DNA of 64,000 nucleotides, from NCBI GenBank assembly GCA_049295575.1, contig JBAQQX010000002.1, positions 1-64,000 on the forward strand, in the 5' to 3' direction. The translations under genes and the position numbers were made by a program. This stretch comes from UBA6022 sp049295575. Lineage in GTDB: Bacteria > Patescibacteriota > Saccharimonadia > Saccharimonadales > Saccharimonadaceae. Of this stretch, positions 7,100 through 14,774 are shown in pieces. Position 1 is the first letter of the stretch. Each line of letters begins with the position of its first letter. The notes below the pieces were generated by a model, which saw nothing but the letters and a program-made list of their open reading frames with translations, was not told where the DNA came from and made no database searches.

Positions 7100-9655
7100 A
7101 TGACAAAACGCCTGGCAGTTATCGACGGAAAATCAGTATTTTATAGAGGCTACTACGCAATGCCGGGGCTCAGCCTTAAAGATGGGACGCCAACTGGCGG
7201 CGTGTTCGGATTTGCCTCACTAGCGATCGAGCTTATTAAGAAGCTCGAACCCGACTACGTTGCCGTAGCGTGGGATAAAAAAGGCACCAATATTCGTAAG
7301 CGTCGTGAAATTTATCCTGAATATAAAGCTGGACGTAAAAAAGCCCCGGATGATTTTTACGCACAACTACCAATGTTGTTTGAGCTGCTTGATGCGTTTG
7401 GCTGGCCACTCTATGAACTTGATGATTATGAGGCTGATGATATCCTTGGCGCCTTTGCCAAGCAAGCAACGGCTGAAGGTATCGAAACGTGCCTACTAAC
7501 AAGTGATCTTGATGCATTGCAGTTGATTAGCTCAACGACAAAAGTCTACGCCTTGAAAAATGGCCTAAGTAACATTGAAGAATTTGACGTGGACTACTTC
7601 GAGAACAAGTATGGTATCGATGTTGAGCAGTTCCTAGATCTAAAGTCACTCAAGGGTGACTCGTCAGACAATCTGCCAGGCGTACCGGGAATCGGTGAGA
7701 AGACGGGCGTTCAGCTTCTGCGGGAATATCGTACGCTCGAAAACATCTATGAGCATCTTGATGATATAAAACCGAGCGTCGCCAAGAAGCTAGATGCCGG
7801 CAAGGACCTGGCGTTCATTAGTAAAGAAGTGGGGCGTATTTGGACGGATGCACCTGTTACGCTCGACTGGGGCAAGGCCGACGTGACGAATACAAACCTC
7901 GAGACGGTGGCGGCGATTTTGCAGAAATTTGAATTTAGCTCACTTGTTCGGAGACTCCCGAAGCATATGCGTGAAGCTCCGTCTGACGCTAACCAGATGG
8001 GACTATTTGGTGCGCCTACTTTATCATCATTAGTACCGTTAACGATCACTCCGTGGCCGACCACATTATCTGTCGATGGTCCGGTGGCATTACATTTTGA
8101 CACCGGCTCCGAGGAGTTGTGGCTGTCAACTGATACTAAAACAGTTCACAGCCTGCCGATAGGGGACGTTGATACTAGCGTCTGGCGCGTCCTTGAGCTT
8201 ACCCGCGTGATTAGCTATGATAGCAAGCTTCTCTACCATCAGCTGGCTGATCATGGTATTAACGTACGTTTTCATGAACTTCATGATGTTCATCAGGCGG
8301 CATTTTTGATCGATTCGTTGCTGCGTGATCGTAGTCTAGAAGGTCTCATTGGCGAGCCGATCATCGGTTCGGCGGCAACACTTGCAGCACTCTGGAAGCT
8401 TTATGATCAGCAAACCACCGCATTTTCGAGTGAGCCGAAACTTGCCAAGGTCGCTTATGAGCTGGATTTTCCGTTAACGTATCATCTGTTCGCTATGGAG
8501 CGTCGTGGTATTAAGATTGATAAAGAGTTTTTGGCACGCATGAGCGATGAGCTCGGAGCCGAGCATGCTCAGCTCGAACAAGAAATGTATACAATGGTCG
8601 GCCACGAGTTTAACATCGCAAGCCCAGCGCAACTGTCCGAGGTGTTATTTTCAACGTTGCAGCTGCCGACAACTGGCATTAAAAAGGGCAAGACTGGCTA
8701 TAGTACCGGTCAGAAGGAGCTCGATAAACTTCGTGGTCAACATCCGATTATTGAACTCATCGAGCGAACACGTGAACTCGCCAAACTAAAGAATACCTAC
8801 ATCGACACATTGCCGAAATTAGCCGATACGCAGGGGCGTGTTCACACGACATTTAATCAGGATGTTGCGAGTACTGGACGCTTGTCATCGACCAACCCAA
8901 ACCTGCAGAATATTCCGGTACGAACCGAGCTGGGCCGTAAGATTCGTGAAGCATTTATCCCAGATGGTGATAAGGTCTTTGTCAGTGCTGATTATTCACA
9001 GTTTGAGCTTCGCTTAGCAGCAGTCCTGGCAAATGATACAAAGCTCATCAATGACTTTAACGGTGACGTTGATATTCACACGAAAACCGCAAGTGAAGTA
9101 TACGGCATTCCAATGGATGATGTTACCAAGGCTCAGCGACGCGACGCTAAGGTGATCAATTTCGGCGTGCTCTATGGCATGAGCCCACATGGCCTGTCTG
9201 CTGCGACAGGCATGAACTTTACCCAGGCAAAAGAGTTCATCGATCAGTACTTCGCGATTCGAGCGCCAATCCGATCATTTATCGATGAGACACTGCGAAA
9301 AGCAGCCTCAGAAGGCTACGTCGAAACCTATTTTGGTCGACGTCGACCAACGCCAGATGTAAATAGCAGTAACTTTATGGTTCGCGAAGGGGCAAAGCGA
9401 GCCGCAGCGAATATGCCAATTCAGGGTACTGAAGCTGATCTGATGAAGATGGCGATGATTGAAGTTGATAGGAAGCTAGGTGATCTGGGTGAGCAAATTT
9501 TGCAAATCCACGACAGTATTTTGATTGAATGTCCGACTGAAAATGCCGATAAAGTAGCTGAACTACTACGATCGACGATGGAGAATATCTATCCTGAACT
9601 CGCAATTAAGCTCAACGTTGATGTATCGACCGGTAAAAACTGGGGAGAGCTATAG
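7100..9655 (+). CDS. polA: DNA polymerase I
   Basis: The 851-residue protein has an N-terminal 5'-3' exonuclease domain (about 1-290, with DDYEADDILG and GDSSDNLPGVPGIGEKT), a middle domain in the 3'-5' exonuclease position, and the polymerase domain (about 450-851). Motif A is DYSQFELRLA, motif B RRDAKVINFGVLYG, motif C QIHDSILIE. The middle domain lacks the DxE motif of proofreading (FDTGSE instead of DTE) and is probably inactive. In motif C a Ser follows the catalytic Asp where Glu is usual. The dut start directly follows its stop, so the two form an operon. Confidence 0.97.
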   Translation: MTKRLAVIDGKSVFYRGYYAMPGLSLKDGTPTGGVFGFASLAIELIKKLEPDYVAVAWDKKGTNIRKRREIYPEYKAGRKKAPDDFYAQLPMLFELLDAFGWPLYELDDYEADDILGAFAKQATAEGIETCLLTSDLDALQLISSTTKVYALKNGLSNIEEFDVDYFENKYGIDVEQFLDLKSLKGDSSDNLPGVPGIGEKTGVQLLREYRTLENIYEHLDDIKPSVAKKLDAGKDLAFISKEVGRIWTDAPVTLDWGKADVTNTNLETVAAILQKFEFSSLVRRLPKHMREAPSDANQMGLFGAPTLSSLVPLTITPWPTTLSVDGPVALHFDTGSEELWLSTDTKTVHSLPIGDVDTSVWRVLELTRVISYDSKLLYHQLADHGINVRFHELHDVHQAAFLIDSLLRDRSLEGLIGEPIIGSAATLAALWKLYDQQTTAFSSEPKLAKVAYELDFPLTYHLFAMERRGIKIDKEFLARMSDELGAEHAQLEQEMYTMVGHEFNIASPAQLSEVLFSTLQLPTTGIKKGKTGYSTGQKELDKLRGQHPIIELIERTRELAKLKNTYIDTLPKLADTQGRVHTTFNQDVASTGRLSSTNPNLQNIPVRTELGRKIREAFIPDGDKVFVSADYSQFELRLAAVLANDTKLINDFNGDVDIHTKTASEVYGIPMDDVTKAQRRDAKVINFGVLYGMSPHGLSAATGMNFTQAKEFIDQYFAIRAPIRSFIDETLRKAASEGYVETYFGRRRPTPDVNSSNFMVREGAKRAAANMPIQGTEADLMKMAMIEVDRKLGDLGEQILQIHDSILIECPTENADKVAELLRSTMENIYPELAIKLNVDVSTGKNWGEL

Positions 9656-10108
9656 ATGGGTGTTCATATCAAGGTCGTCGCCCTTCACGAAAATACGCAG
9701 CTGCCGCTGTATCAGACAGCCGGATCGGCTGGTATGGACTTGCACGCTCGGCTCGACGGTCCGCTAACGCTAGGATCGCTTGAACGTGCTGTCGTCCCGA
9801 CGGGTATTGCCATTGCGCTGCCCGAGGGGTATGAGGCGCAGATCCGCGCTCGTAGTGGCCTTAGTAGCAAGCATGGTATCACTATGGTTAATGGCGTTGG
9901 AACGATCGACAGCGACTACCGGGGGGAGGTGGGTGCGTTAGTTATTAATCTTAGTCACGAGCCATTCGTGATCGAACCGGGAATGCGTATCGCTCAGATG
10001 GTAGTTGCTCGGTATGAACAGGCCGTATGGGATAAGGTGTCGACGCTCGACGATACCGATCGCGGCGCGGCTGGCTATGGTAGCACTGGCGCGCACGGTG
10101 TTAACTAG
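9656..10108 (+). CDS. dut: dUTP diphosphatase
   Basis: The trimeric dUTPase hydrolyses dUTP to dUMP, limiting uracil in DNA. The 150 residues contain the five motifs in order: AGSAGMDL, RSGLSSKHG, the catalytic GTIDSDYRGEV, GMRIAQMV and the C-terminal RGAAGYGSTG. The last differs slightly from the usual RGxxGFGSTG by Tyr for Phe. The ATG follows the polA stop with no gap. Pairing with polA, and with the uracil-DNA glycosylase further on, fits uracil control. Confidence 0.97.
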   Translation: MGVHIKVVALHENTQLPLYQTAGSAGMDLHARLDGPLTLGSLERAVVPTGIAIALPEGYEAQIRARSGLSSKHGITMVNGVGTIDSDYRGEVGALVINLSHEPFVIEPGMRIAQMVVARYEQAVWDKVSTLDDTDRGAAGYGSTGAHGVN

Positions 10109-10120
10109 GTGTTTCCTTGA

Positions 10121-10149
10121 TTGACATATTGACATAAAGATGATAAAAT
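10121..10149 (+). promoter_or_regulatory. Full sigma-70 promoter of the gene at 10156
   Basis: TTGACA (10121-10126), a 17-nt spacer and TAAAAT (10144-10149, preceded by TGA) form a near-consensus promoter. Six nt separate it from ATG 10156. Confidence 0.85.
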
Positions 10150-10155
10150 CGACAC

Positions 10156-10755
10156 ATGCAACGAGGTAAACTTACACGAATTATTCCGATCGCTCTTGTC
10201 GCGATCATTGTTATTATTGCCGTTGCCGCTATAGTGTCACTTGGCCAAGCGGTATTTAAAGGTGGCGATAGCAGCCAGCCACAAGCTGATGTTGGACGCG
10301 AATCACTGCTTAATACCGGTGTCGATCGTTCGGTTACCATGACTGTCCGTGGGCCAATTGTAGCTGACGAGAATTTCCGTTCGTATCGCATTGCTGTTAG
10401 TCCGAGTTCTCGTACGATCACAACCTACAAAGGGTACCTACAGACAGTGATCGACACAAAGGCGCTTAGTAATAATACTCGCGCGTATGACGAGTTCGTA
10501 CATGCACTCGACCTTGCTAACGCGATGAAGGGCACGGCATTCGAAGGAGACAAGGACGATACTCGCGGTATCTGTGCTACTGGCGTTATCTATGAATTTG
10601 AAACTGTCCAATCGGGCCAGACAATTAAGCGGCTTTGGACTTCGACATGTAGTGGCTCAAAAGGCTCACTTGCAGCCAGCGTACAGCAGCTGAAGAAACT
10701 ATTCGTTGAGCAGATTCCTGATAACGAAACTCTTCTTCGAGCCGTTAATCTTTAA
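10156..10755 (+). CDS. Membrane-anchored protein of unknown function
   Basis: I do not recognise the family. The 199-residue protein has a short basic start, one membrane helix at about 9-31 (IIPIALVAIIVIIAVAAIV) and an extracytoplasmic domain with VTMTVRGPIVADENFRSY, YKGYLQTVIDT and two cysteines (GICATG, STCSG) that could form a disulfide. The start is set by a strong promoter 6 nt upstream. It is likely a cell-surface protein. Confidence 0.6.
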   Translation: MQRGKLTRIIPIALVAIIVIIAVAAIVSLGQAVFKGGDSSQPQADVGRESLLNTGVDRSVTMTVRGPIVADENFRSYRIAVSPSSRTITTYKGYLQTVIDTKALSNNTRAYDEFVHALDLANAMKGTAFEGDKDDTRGICATGVIYEFETVQSGQTIKRLWTSTCSGSKGSLAASVQQLKKLFVEQIPDNETLLRAVNL

Positions 10756-10769
10756 CGTCCAAAACAGGG

Positions 10770-10775
10770 TATAAT
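10770..10775 (+). promoter_or_regulatory. -10 of the HAD gene, leaderless spacing
   Basis: TATAAT is followed by 6 nt and ATG 10782. Confidence 0.8.
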
Positions 10776-10781
10776 GAGGGC

Positions 10782-11354
10782 ATGATACGTGCCCTCATTT
10801 TTGATTGTTTTGGCGTGCTTTACCATGGCAGCCTCGGCCACTTGCGTGAACTGTTGCCAGCTGATCGTCGACAGGATCTCATGGATCTAAATAAATGCTC
10901 CGATTACGGCTATATTTCTCGACAAGAGTATCTTGATGGCGCCGCTGACATCTTGGGTATGTCACCGGCGGAGCTCGAGTCAATCACTGCACAGCAGCAT
11001 ATCCGTAACGAGCAACTTGTGGAATATCTAAGGTCTATGAAAGACCGTTATAAAATTGGTCTTTTAAGTAATGTAGGTAGCGACACGATGGATAGCTTAT
11101 TCAGTCCTACGGAGCAAGCAGAACTATTCGACACAGTAGTACTCTCGAGTGATATCGGCATGACAAAGCCAAGCCCTGATATTTTTGAATTCGCAGCTCA
11201 TAGGCTGGGTGTTCAGCCGGAAGAGTGTCTCATGATTGATGACTTACTGGGTAACATTCAAGGAGCGGAGCGAGCTGGGATGAAAGGAGTTGTCTATTCG
11301 ACCTTTGAGCAGGCGACGAGCAGTATAGAGGACTATCTTGAGGGTCGTCGTTAA
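10782..11354 (+). CDS. HAD-superfamily hydrolase
   Basis: The 190-residue protein is a HAD phosphatase of subfamily I. Motif I is IFDCFGVLY, with Cys where the second Asp of DxD usually lies, which may change or weaken phosphatase activity. Motif II is GLLSNVG, the Lys motif is GMTKPSPDIF, and motif III is CLMIDDLLGN. The substrate cannot be told. Its stop shares one base with the mutM start (TAATG), so both are in one operon. Confidence 0.85.
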   Translation: MIRALIFDCFGVLYHGSLGHLRELLPADRRQDLMDLNKCSDYGYISRQEYLDGAADILGMSPAELESITAQQHIRNEQLVEYLRSMKDRYKIGLLSNVGSDTMDSLFSPTEQAELFDTVVLSSDIGMTKPSPDIFEFAAHRLGVQPEECLMIDDLLGNIQGAERAGMKGVVYSTFEQATSSIEDYLEGRR

Positions 11355-12229
11355 TGCCCGAGCTACCAGAAGTAGAGACGGTTCGTCGTGGTCTCCATGA
11401 GCTGATTATTGGTCGCGTTATAGAGACCGAAGTTCACGATACGCCAAAAGGTTTTCCGAATGCACCCGATGAAGTGAATCGGTTTATGATCGGCGCGACG
11501 ATTACTGCTGTACGTCGACGAGCTAAAGTCTTAATGATAGATATATCGACAGGATATACGCTGGTTATTCATTTAAAGATGACTGGTCAAATTGTGTTTC
11601 GCGGCGAGGAGGCGTTCGGCGCCGGACATCCGAACGATAGTCTCATTGGAGAGTTGCCAGATCGTTCGACTCGAGTAACGCTCACGTTTACGGATGGGTC
11701 AAAGCTGTTTTTTAATGACCAGCGCAAGTTTGGCTGGATGAAGTTGTTGCCAACTCTTGAAGTAGGCGATATGTCGTTTATGCAAAAAGTTGGACCTGAG
11801 CCGCTCGAAGATGACTTCACTGCTGAGGCCTTTTCAATTCGGTTTACTCGTCGCTCGAAGACCAGTATCAAGGCGGCTCTTTTGGACCAGTCTGTCGTAG
11901 CGGGGGTCGGTAATATTTACGCCGATGAGAGTCTTTGGGGCGCTAAGATACATCCTCGTCGTCTCGTGGGATCAGTCACGGTAGATGAATTTAACCAACT
12001 CTTTATTGAGCTTCGTGCGGTGATGAACCTGGCAATAGAAAAAGGCGGCAGTACTGACAGAAACTACGTCAACGCTGAAGGTAAGCGAGGTAGCTATATG
12101 GATTTCGCTCGTGTGTTTCGACGAGAAGGGTTGCCATGTCCGCGCTGTGGAGCCGAGATTATCAAGTTCAAAAGTGCTGGACGAGGAACGCATGTCTGCC
12201 CGACTTGCCAACAAGAGGCTAGTGTGTGA
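11354..12229 (+). CDS. mutM: Formamidopyrimidine-DNA glycosylase
   Basis: MutM (Fpg) removes oxidised purines such as 8-oxoguanine and nicks the abasic site. The 291-residue protein begins PELPEVETVRRGL, with catalytic Pro and Glu after Met. It has HLKMTGQ, the helix-two-turn-helix region near VVAGVGNIYADESLW and a C-terminal zinc finger with CPRCG and CPTCQ around GRGTHV, all four cysteines intact. It is translationally linked to the HAD gene before it and the DUF2207 gene after it. Confidence 0.97.
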   Translation: MPELPEVETVRRGLHELIIGRVIETEVHDTPKGFPNAPDEVNRFMIGATITAVRRRAKVLMIDISTGYTLVIHLKMTGQIVFRGEEAFGAGHPNDSLIGELPDRSTRVTLTFTDGSKLFFNDQRKFGWMKLLPTLEVGDMSFMQKVGPEPLEDDFTAEAFSIRFTRRSKTSIKAALLDQSVVAGVGNIYADESLWGAKIHPRRLVGSVTVDEFNQLFIELRAVMNLAIEKGGSTDRNYVNAEGKRGSYMDFARVFRREGLPCPRCGAEIIKFKSAGRGTHVCPTCQQEASV

Positions 12230-13212
12230 AAAAAGAATTAGCTATGATTCGCGACAACCAGGCAATTGTCGCGCAGTACGCTCCGCCGACCGATCTTACT
12301 CCTGCTGAGGTAGGTCTATTATATGATTACAAGTTTGAGGATCGCGAAATAACAGCGACGTTAATTGATCTCGCCATGCGCGGTTTTATCGCGATTCATA
12401 AAGTTGATCGCAAGCATCTGTTTGGCGAGTACAGTGTATATGAGTTTGAATTACTGCGAGAAGATGAGGGGCTTCTCGATCTTAAAAAGCACGAACAATC
12501 AGTCTTGAATGGGCTGTTCGGTGTGGTGAACAGTATTTCGACTGCTCGCATTCAGGCAACCGTAACGGATCCACAGGCGCAAGAGAATATCGAACGCTAC
12601 TATGCCGGTAGGGAGCGGGTATCAATGATAGGTAATCGCGTAAGCGTTGATCAGCTCAAGCCATACTTCCACCAATATATTAGTGATGCCTACGCTGATA
12701 CGCATTTTCAGTTAGAAAAGGCGGGGTATTTTAAAGATAGTTTTTCGTGGGCGGGTGGCTTGTTCGTATTGTTCGGTATCTGCCTGGGGATTAGTGCTCA
12801 AATGGGAGTGTTTAGTGTATGGCTGCCCGTTTGGGTGGTGTGGCTATGTGCGGTAGTGATGTTGTTGATCGCTAGCGTATTGCTAGCGCTGCGTCGCTTT
12901 GCGAGACAGCGTGCGCCCATAGGTCATAAGGCAAAACGATACCTCGAAGGGTTTATGTTGTATTTGAAAACAGCAGAGATAGATCGACTCAAGGGTGTTC
13001 AGGCACCTGAGACTATTGAGCAGTTGTCTCGGGGTATTAATCTGTATACGACGTACTTACCCTATGCAATCGCCCTAGGGCTTGAGGGCGATTGGACTAA
13101 GAAGTTTGCTGGCTCGTATGCCGCATCGCCTACTTGGGTGATTGGTGACACGCTAACGACTGTGGGCGATTTGCAGCAAAGCATCGTCGTAGCACTGCGA
13201 CATAGTGTGTAA
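12226..13212 (+). CDS. DUF2207-type membrane protein
   Basis: The 328-residue protein resembles the C-terminal cytoplasmic part of DUF2207 (YciQ-like) membrane proteins. It opens with PPTDLTPAEVGLLYDYK, contains winged-helix-like ATLIDLAMRGFIAI, and has two membrane helices near 178-197 and 203-223, then a second conserved region with LEGFMLYLKTAE and TYLPYAIALGL. It lacks the N-terminal extracellular half of full-length members. The GTG start overlaps the mutM stop (GTGA), with AAGAGG 7 nt upstream. Function is unknown. Confidence 0.75.
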   Translation: MKKELAMIRDNQAIVAQYAPPTDLTPAEVGLLYDYKFEDREITATLIDLAMRGFIAIHKVDRKHLFGEYSVYEFELLREDEGLLDLKKHEQSVLNGLFGVVNSISTARIQATVTDPQAQENIERYYAGRERVSMIGNRVSVDQLKPYFHQYISDAYADTHFQLEKAGYFKDSFSWAGGLFVLFGICLGISAQMGVFSVWLPVWVVWLCAVVMLLIASVLLALRRFARQRAPIGHKAKRYLEGFMLYLKTAEIDRLKGVQAPETIEQLSRGINLYTTYLPYAIALGLEGDWTKKFAGSYAASPTWVIGDTLTTVGDLQQSIVVALRHSV

Positions 13213-13219
13213 CGTGGGC

Positions 13220-13225
13220 TATACT
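13220..13225 (+). promoter_or_regulatory. -10 of holA, leaderless spacing
   Basis: TATACT ends 7 nt before ATG 13233. Confidence 0.75.
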
Positions 13226-13232
13226 AATAGGG

Positions 13233-14141
13233 ATGATTACACTATTAACCGGTGAGAACAGTTTCGAGCTTGAGCGAGCGCTACGAAAGATCGTTGACGA
13301 TTTCGATGGGGTTGTCGAGAGGATCGATGGCAGTGAGCTCGAGCTGCGTGGTGTCCCTGATCTACTGATGGGTGGTACGCTTTTTTCTTCCCGTCGCCTC
13401 GTTGTAATAAAGGGACTATCGGATAATAAGACTATTTGGCCAACTTTTAATGACTGGCTGTCTCGTGTATCCGAGGATGTTCATCTACTATTGGTTGAAT
13501 CAAAGCCTGATAAGCGAACGAAAACATACAAAGATCTCCAGAGGGCAGCTGCGGTCCACGAGTTTAAGCTATGGGGCGATCGAGACAGTGGCATTGCCGA
13601 GAAATGGGCCCAGAGCGAGGCTCAGGAGCTCGGTATGACGCTTGACGCGTCAAGCGTACGTTCGCTAGTCTCTCGAGTCGGTATTGATCAGTGGGCTCTG
13701 TATCGCTCGTTAGAGAAATTGGCAGTTCTTGACGTGGTCACGCCGGATGTTATTGCCGAGGTGATTGACCTTAGTCCAACTGAGAATGTATTTAACTTGT
13801 TCGAAACAGCGCTTCGTGGTGACGCGAAGGGTGTTTCGCAGATGATAGCGACACTCGAGCTGACTGAAGATCCGTACCGCGTGTTCGGATTATTAACAGG
13901 GCAGGTAGTGCAGCTGCTCGCACTTGCACTAGGAGATAAGCCAAGTGGCGATATTGCTAAAGATGTTGGTGCGCACCCGTATGCGATCTCCAAACTCAGT
14001 TCGTATGCCAGGAAACTTGGCGGGCCAGGTAGCGCCAGGGTAGTGATGGCTTTTGCCGAGGCAGATACGGCGATGAAGACGTCTGCCGCTGAACCATGGC
14101 TGCTTATTGAGCGCGCACTTTTGAACACGGCAACTCTATAG
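13233..14141 (+). CDS. holA: DNA polymerase III delta subunit
   Basis: HolA is the clamp-loader subunit that opens the sliding clamp. The 302-residue protein begins with the delta signature MITLLTGENSFELERALRKI, has GTLFSSRRLVVIKGL, LLLVESKPDKRTKTYK and the helical collar region with NVFNLFETALRGDAK and DPYRVFGLLTGQVVQLL. It is a little shorter than the usual 330-340 residues. It is transcribed alone and stops at a bidirectional terminator facing rpsT. Confidence 0.9.
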   Translation: MITLLTGENSFELERALRKIVDDFDGVVERIDGSELELRGVPDLLMGGTLFSSRRLVVIKGLSDNKTIWPTFNDWLSRVSEDVHLLLVESKPDKRTKTYKDLQRAAAVHEFKLWGDRDSGIAEKWAQSEAQELGMTLDASSVRSLVSRVGIDQWALYRSLEKLAVLDVVTPDVIAEVIDLSPTENVFNLFETALRGDAKGVSQMIATLELTEDPYRVFGLLTGQVVQLLALALGDKPSGDIAKDVGAHPYAISKLSSYARKLGGPGSARVVMAFAEADTAMKTSAAEPWLLIERALLNTATL

Positions 14142-14160
14142 ATCGAATCAATAAAGATAT

Positions 14161-14194
14161 ATAAAAATACGCCGATAACTCGGCGTATTTTTAT
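14161..14194. terminator. Bidirectional terminator between holA and rpsT
   Basis: ATAAAAATACGCCGA and TCGGCGTATTTTTAT pair around a short loop, giving a T run in both directions. Confidence 0.9.
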
Positions 14195-14209
14195 ATGAGC
14201 GACAGAGAA

Positions 14210-14611
14210 TTACTTGTCAGCTTTTTTAGCAGCAGGCTTCTTTGCAGCAGGTTTCTTGGCCGCAGGTGCTTTTGTTGCAGCAGGCTTCTTTGCAGCGGCT
14301 GGCTTTGCAGCTGGCTTAGCGGCTGCGGCAGCTTTAGGTGTAGCTGTCTTTTTAGCGGCAACAAGCTTTACGCCAGCGTCTTTAGCGATCTTAGCAAGAC
14401 CAGCTTTGCGACGAGCGACAGTGTTTTTCTTTAAAAGTTTTTTCTTAACAGCAGTGTCAAGTTCGCTGTGTGCTTTTGAAAGAGCTTCAGCAGATGGCTT
14501 GGCAAGAAATGCCTTTGTTGCTTCTTTGATATCGCGCTTGATACCAACGTTACGCTCGCGGCGAACGATGGTTTGTTTAGCTCGTTTGATGGCTGATTTG
14601 ATGATTGGCAT
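14210..14611 (-). CDS. rpsT: Ribosomal protein S20 with basic tail
   Basis: The first 85 or so residues are S20 (MPIIKSAIKRAKQTIVRRERN, ALSKAHSELDTAVKKKLLKKN). The 133-residue protein then carries a tail of about 45 residues made almost only of Ala, Lys and Pro (repeats of AAKKPA), like histone H1 tails. S20 is normally about 87 residues. The start is MPIIKS at 14611 with AAGGA upstream; an upstream in-frame ATG is not plausible. The tail gives a long misleading open frame on the opposite strand. Confidence 0.92.
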   Translation of the reverse strand: MPIIKSAIKRAKQTIVRRERNVGIKRDIKEATKAFLAKPSAEALSKAHSELDTAVKKKLLKKNTVARRKAGLAKIAKDAGVKLVAAKKTATPKAAAAAKPAAKPAAAKKPAATKAPAAKKPAAKKPAAKKADK

Positions 14612-14719
14612 GGTGTTCCTTTTGCTTATAAGATTTATATATACAATCAACGAGTGATTATAGGGGAAAAACACCAAAAAGTAAAGCCATAGGCCATGTT
14701 GACGATTGGAAACTACTTA

Positions 14720-14728
14720 TGGTATAGT
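14720..14728 (+). promoter_or_regulatory. Extended -10 of the DHH-like gene
   Basis: TGGTATAGT reads as a TGn-extended -10, giving a leader of about 40 nt before ATG 14775. Confidence 0.6.
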
Positions 14729-14774
14729 GACAGCAAACTCTAAAAAGACATAAACACTTAGGAAAAACACCCAC

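Noticed and set aside
14214..14657. Long Ala/Phe-rich open frame opposite rpsT
   Set aside because: It mirrors the repetitive Ala/Lys tail of S20; no promoter or Shine-Dalgarno fits, and S20 is certain.
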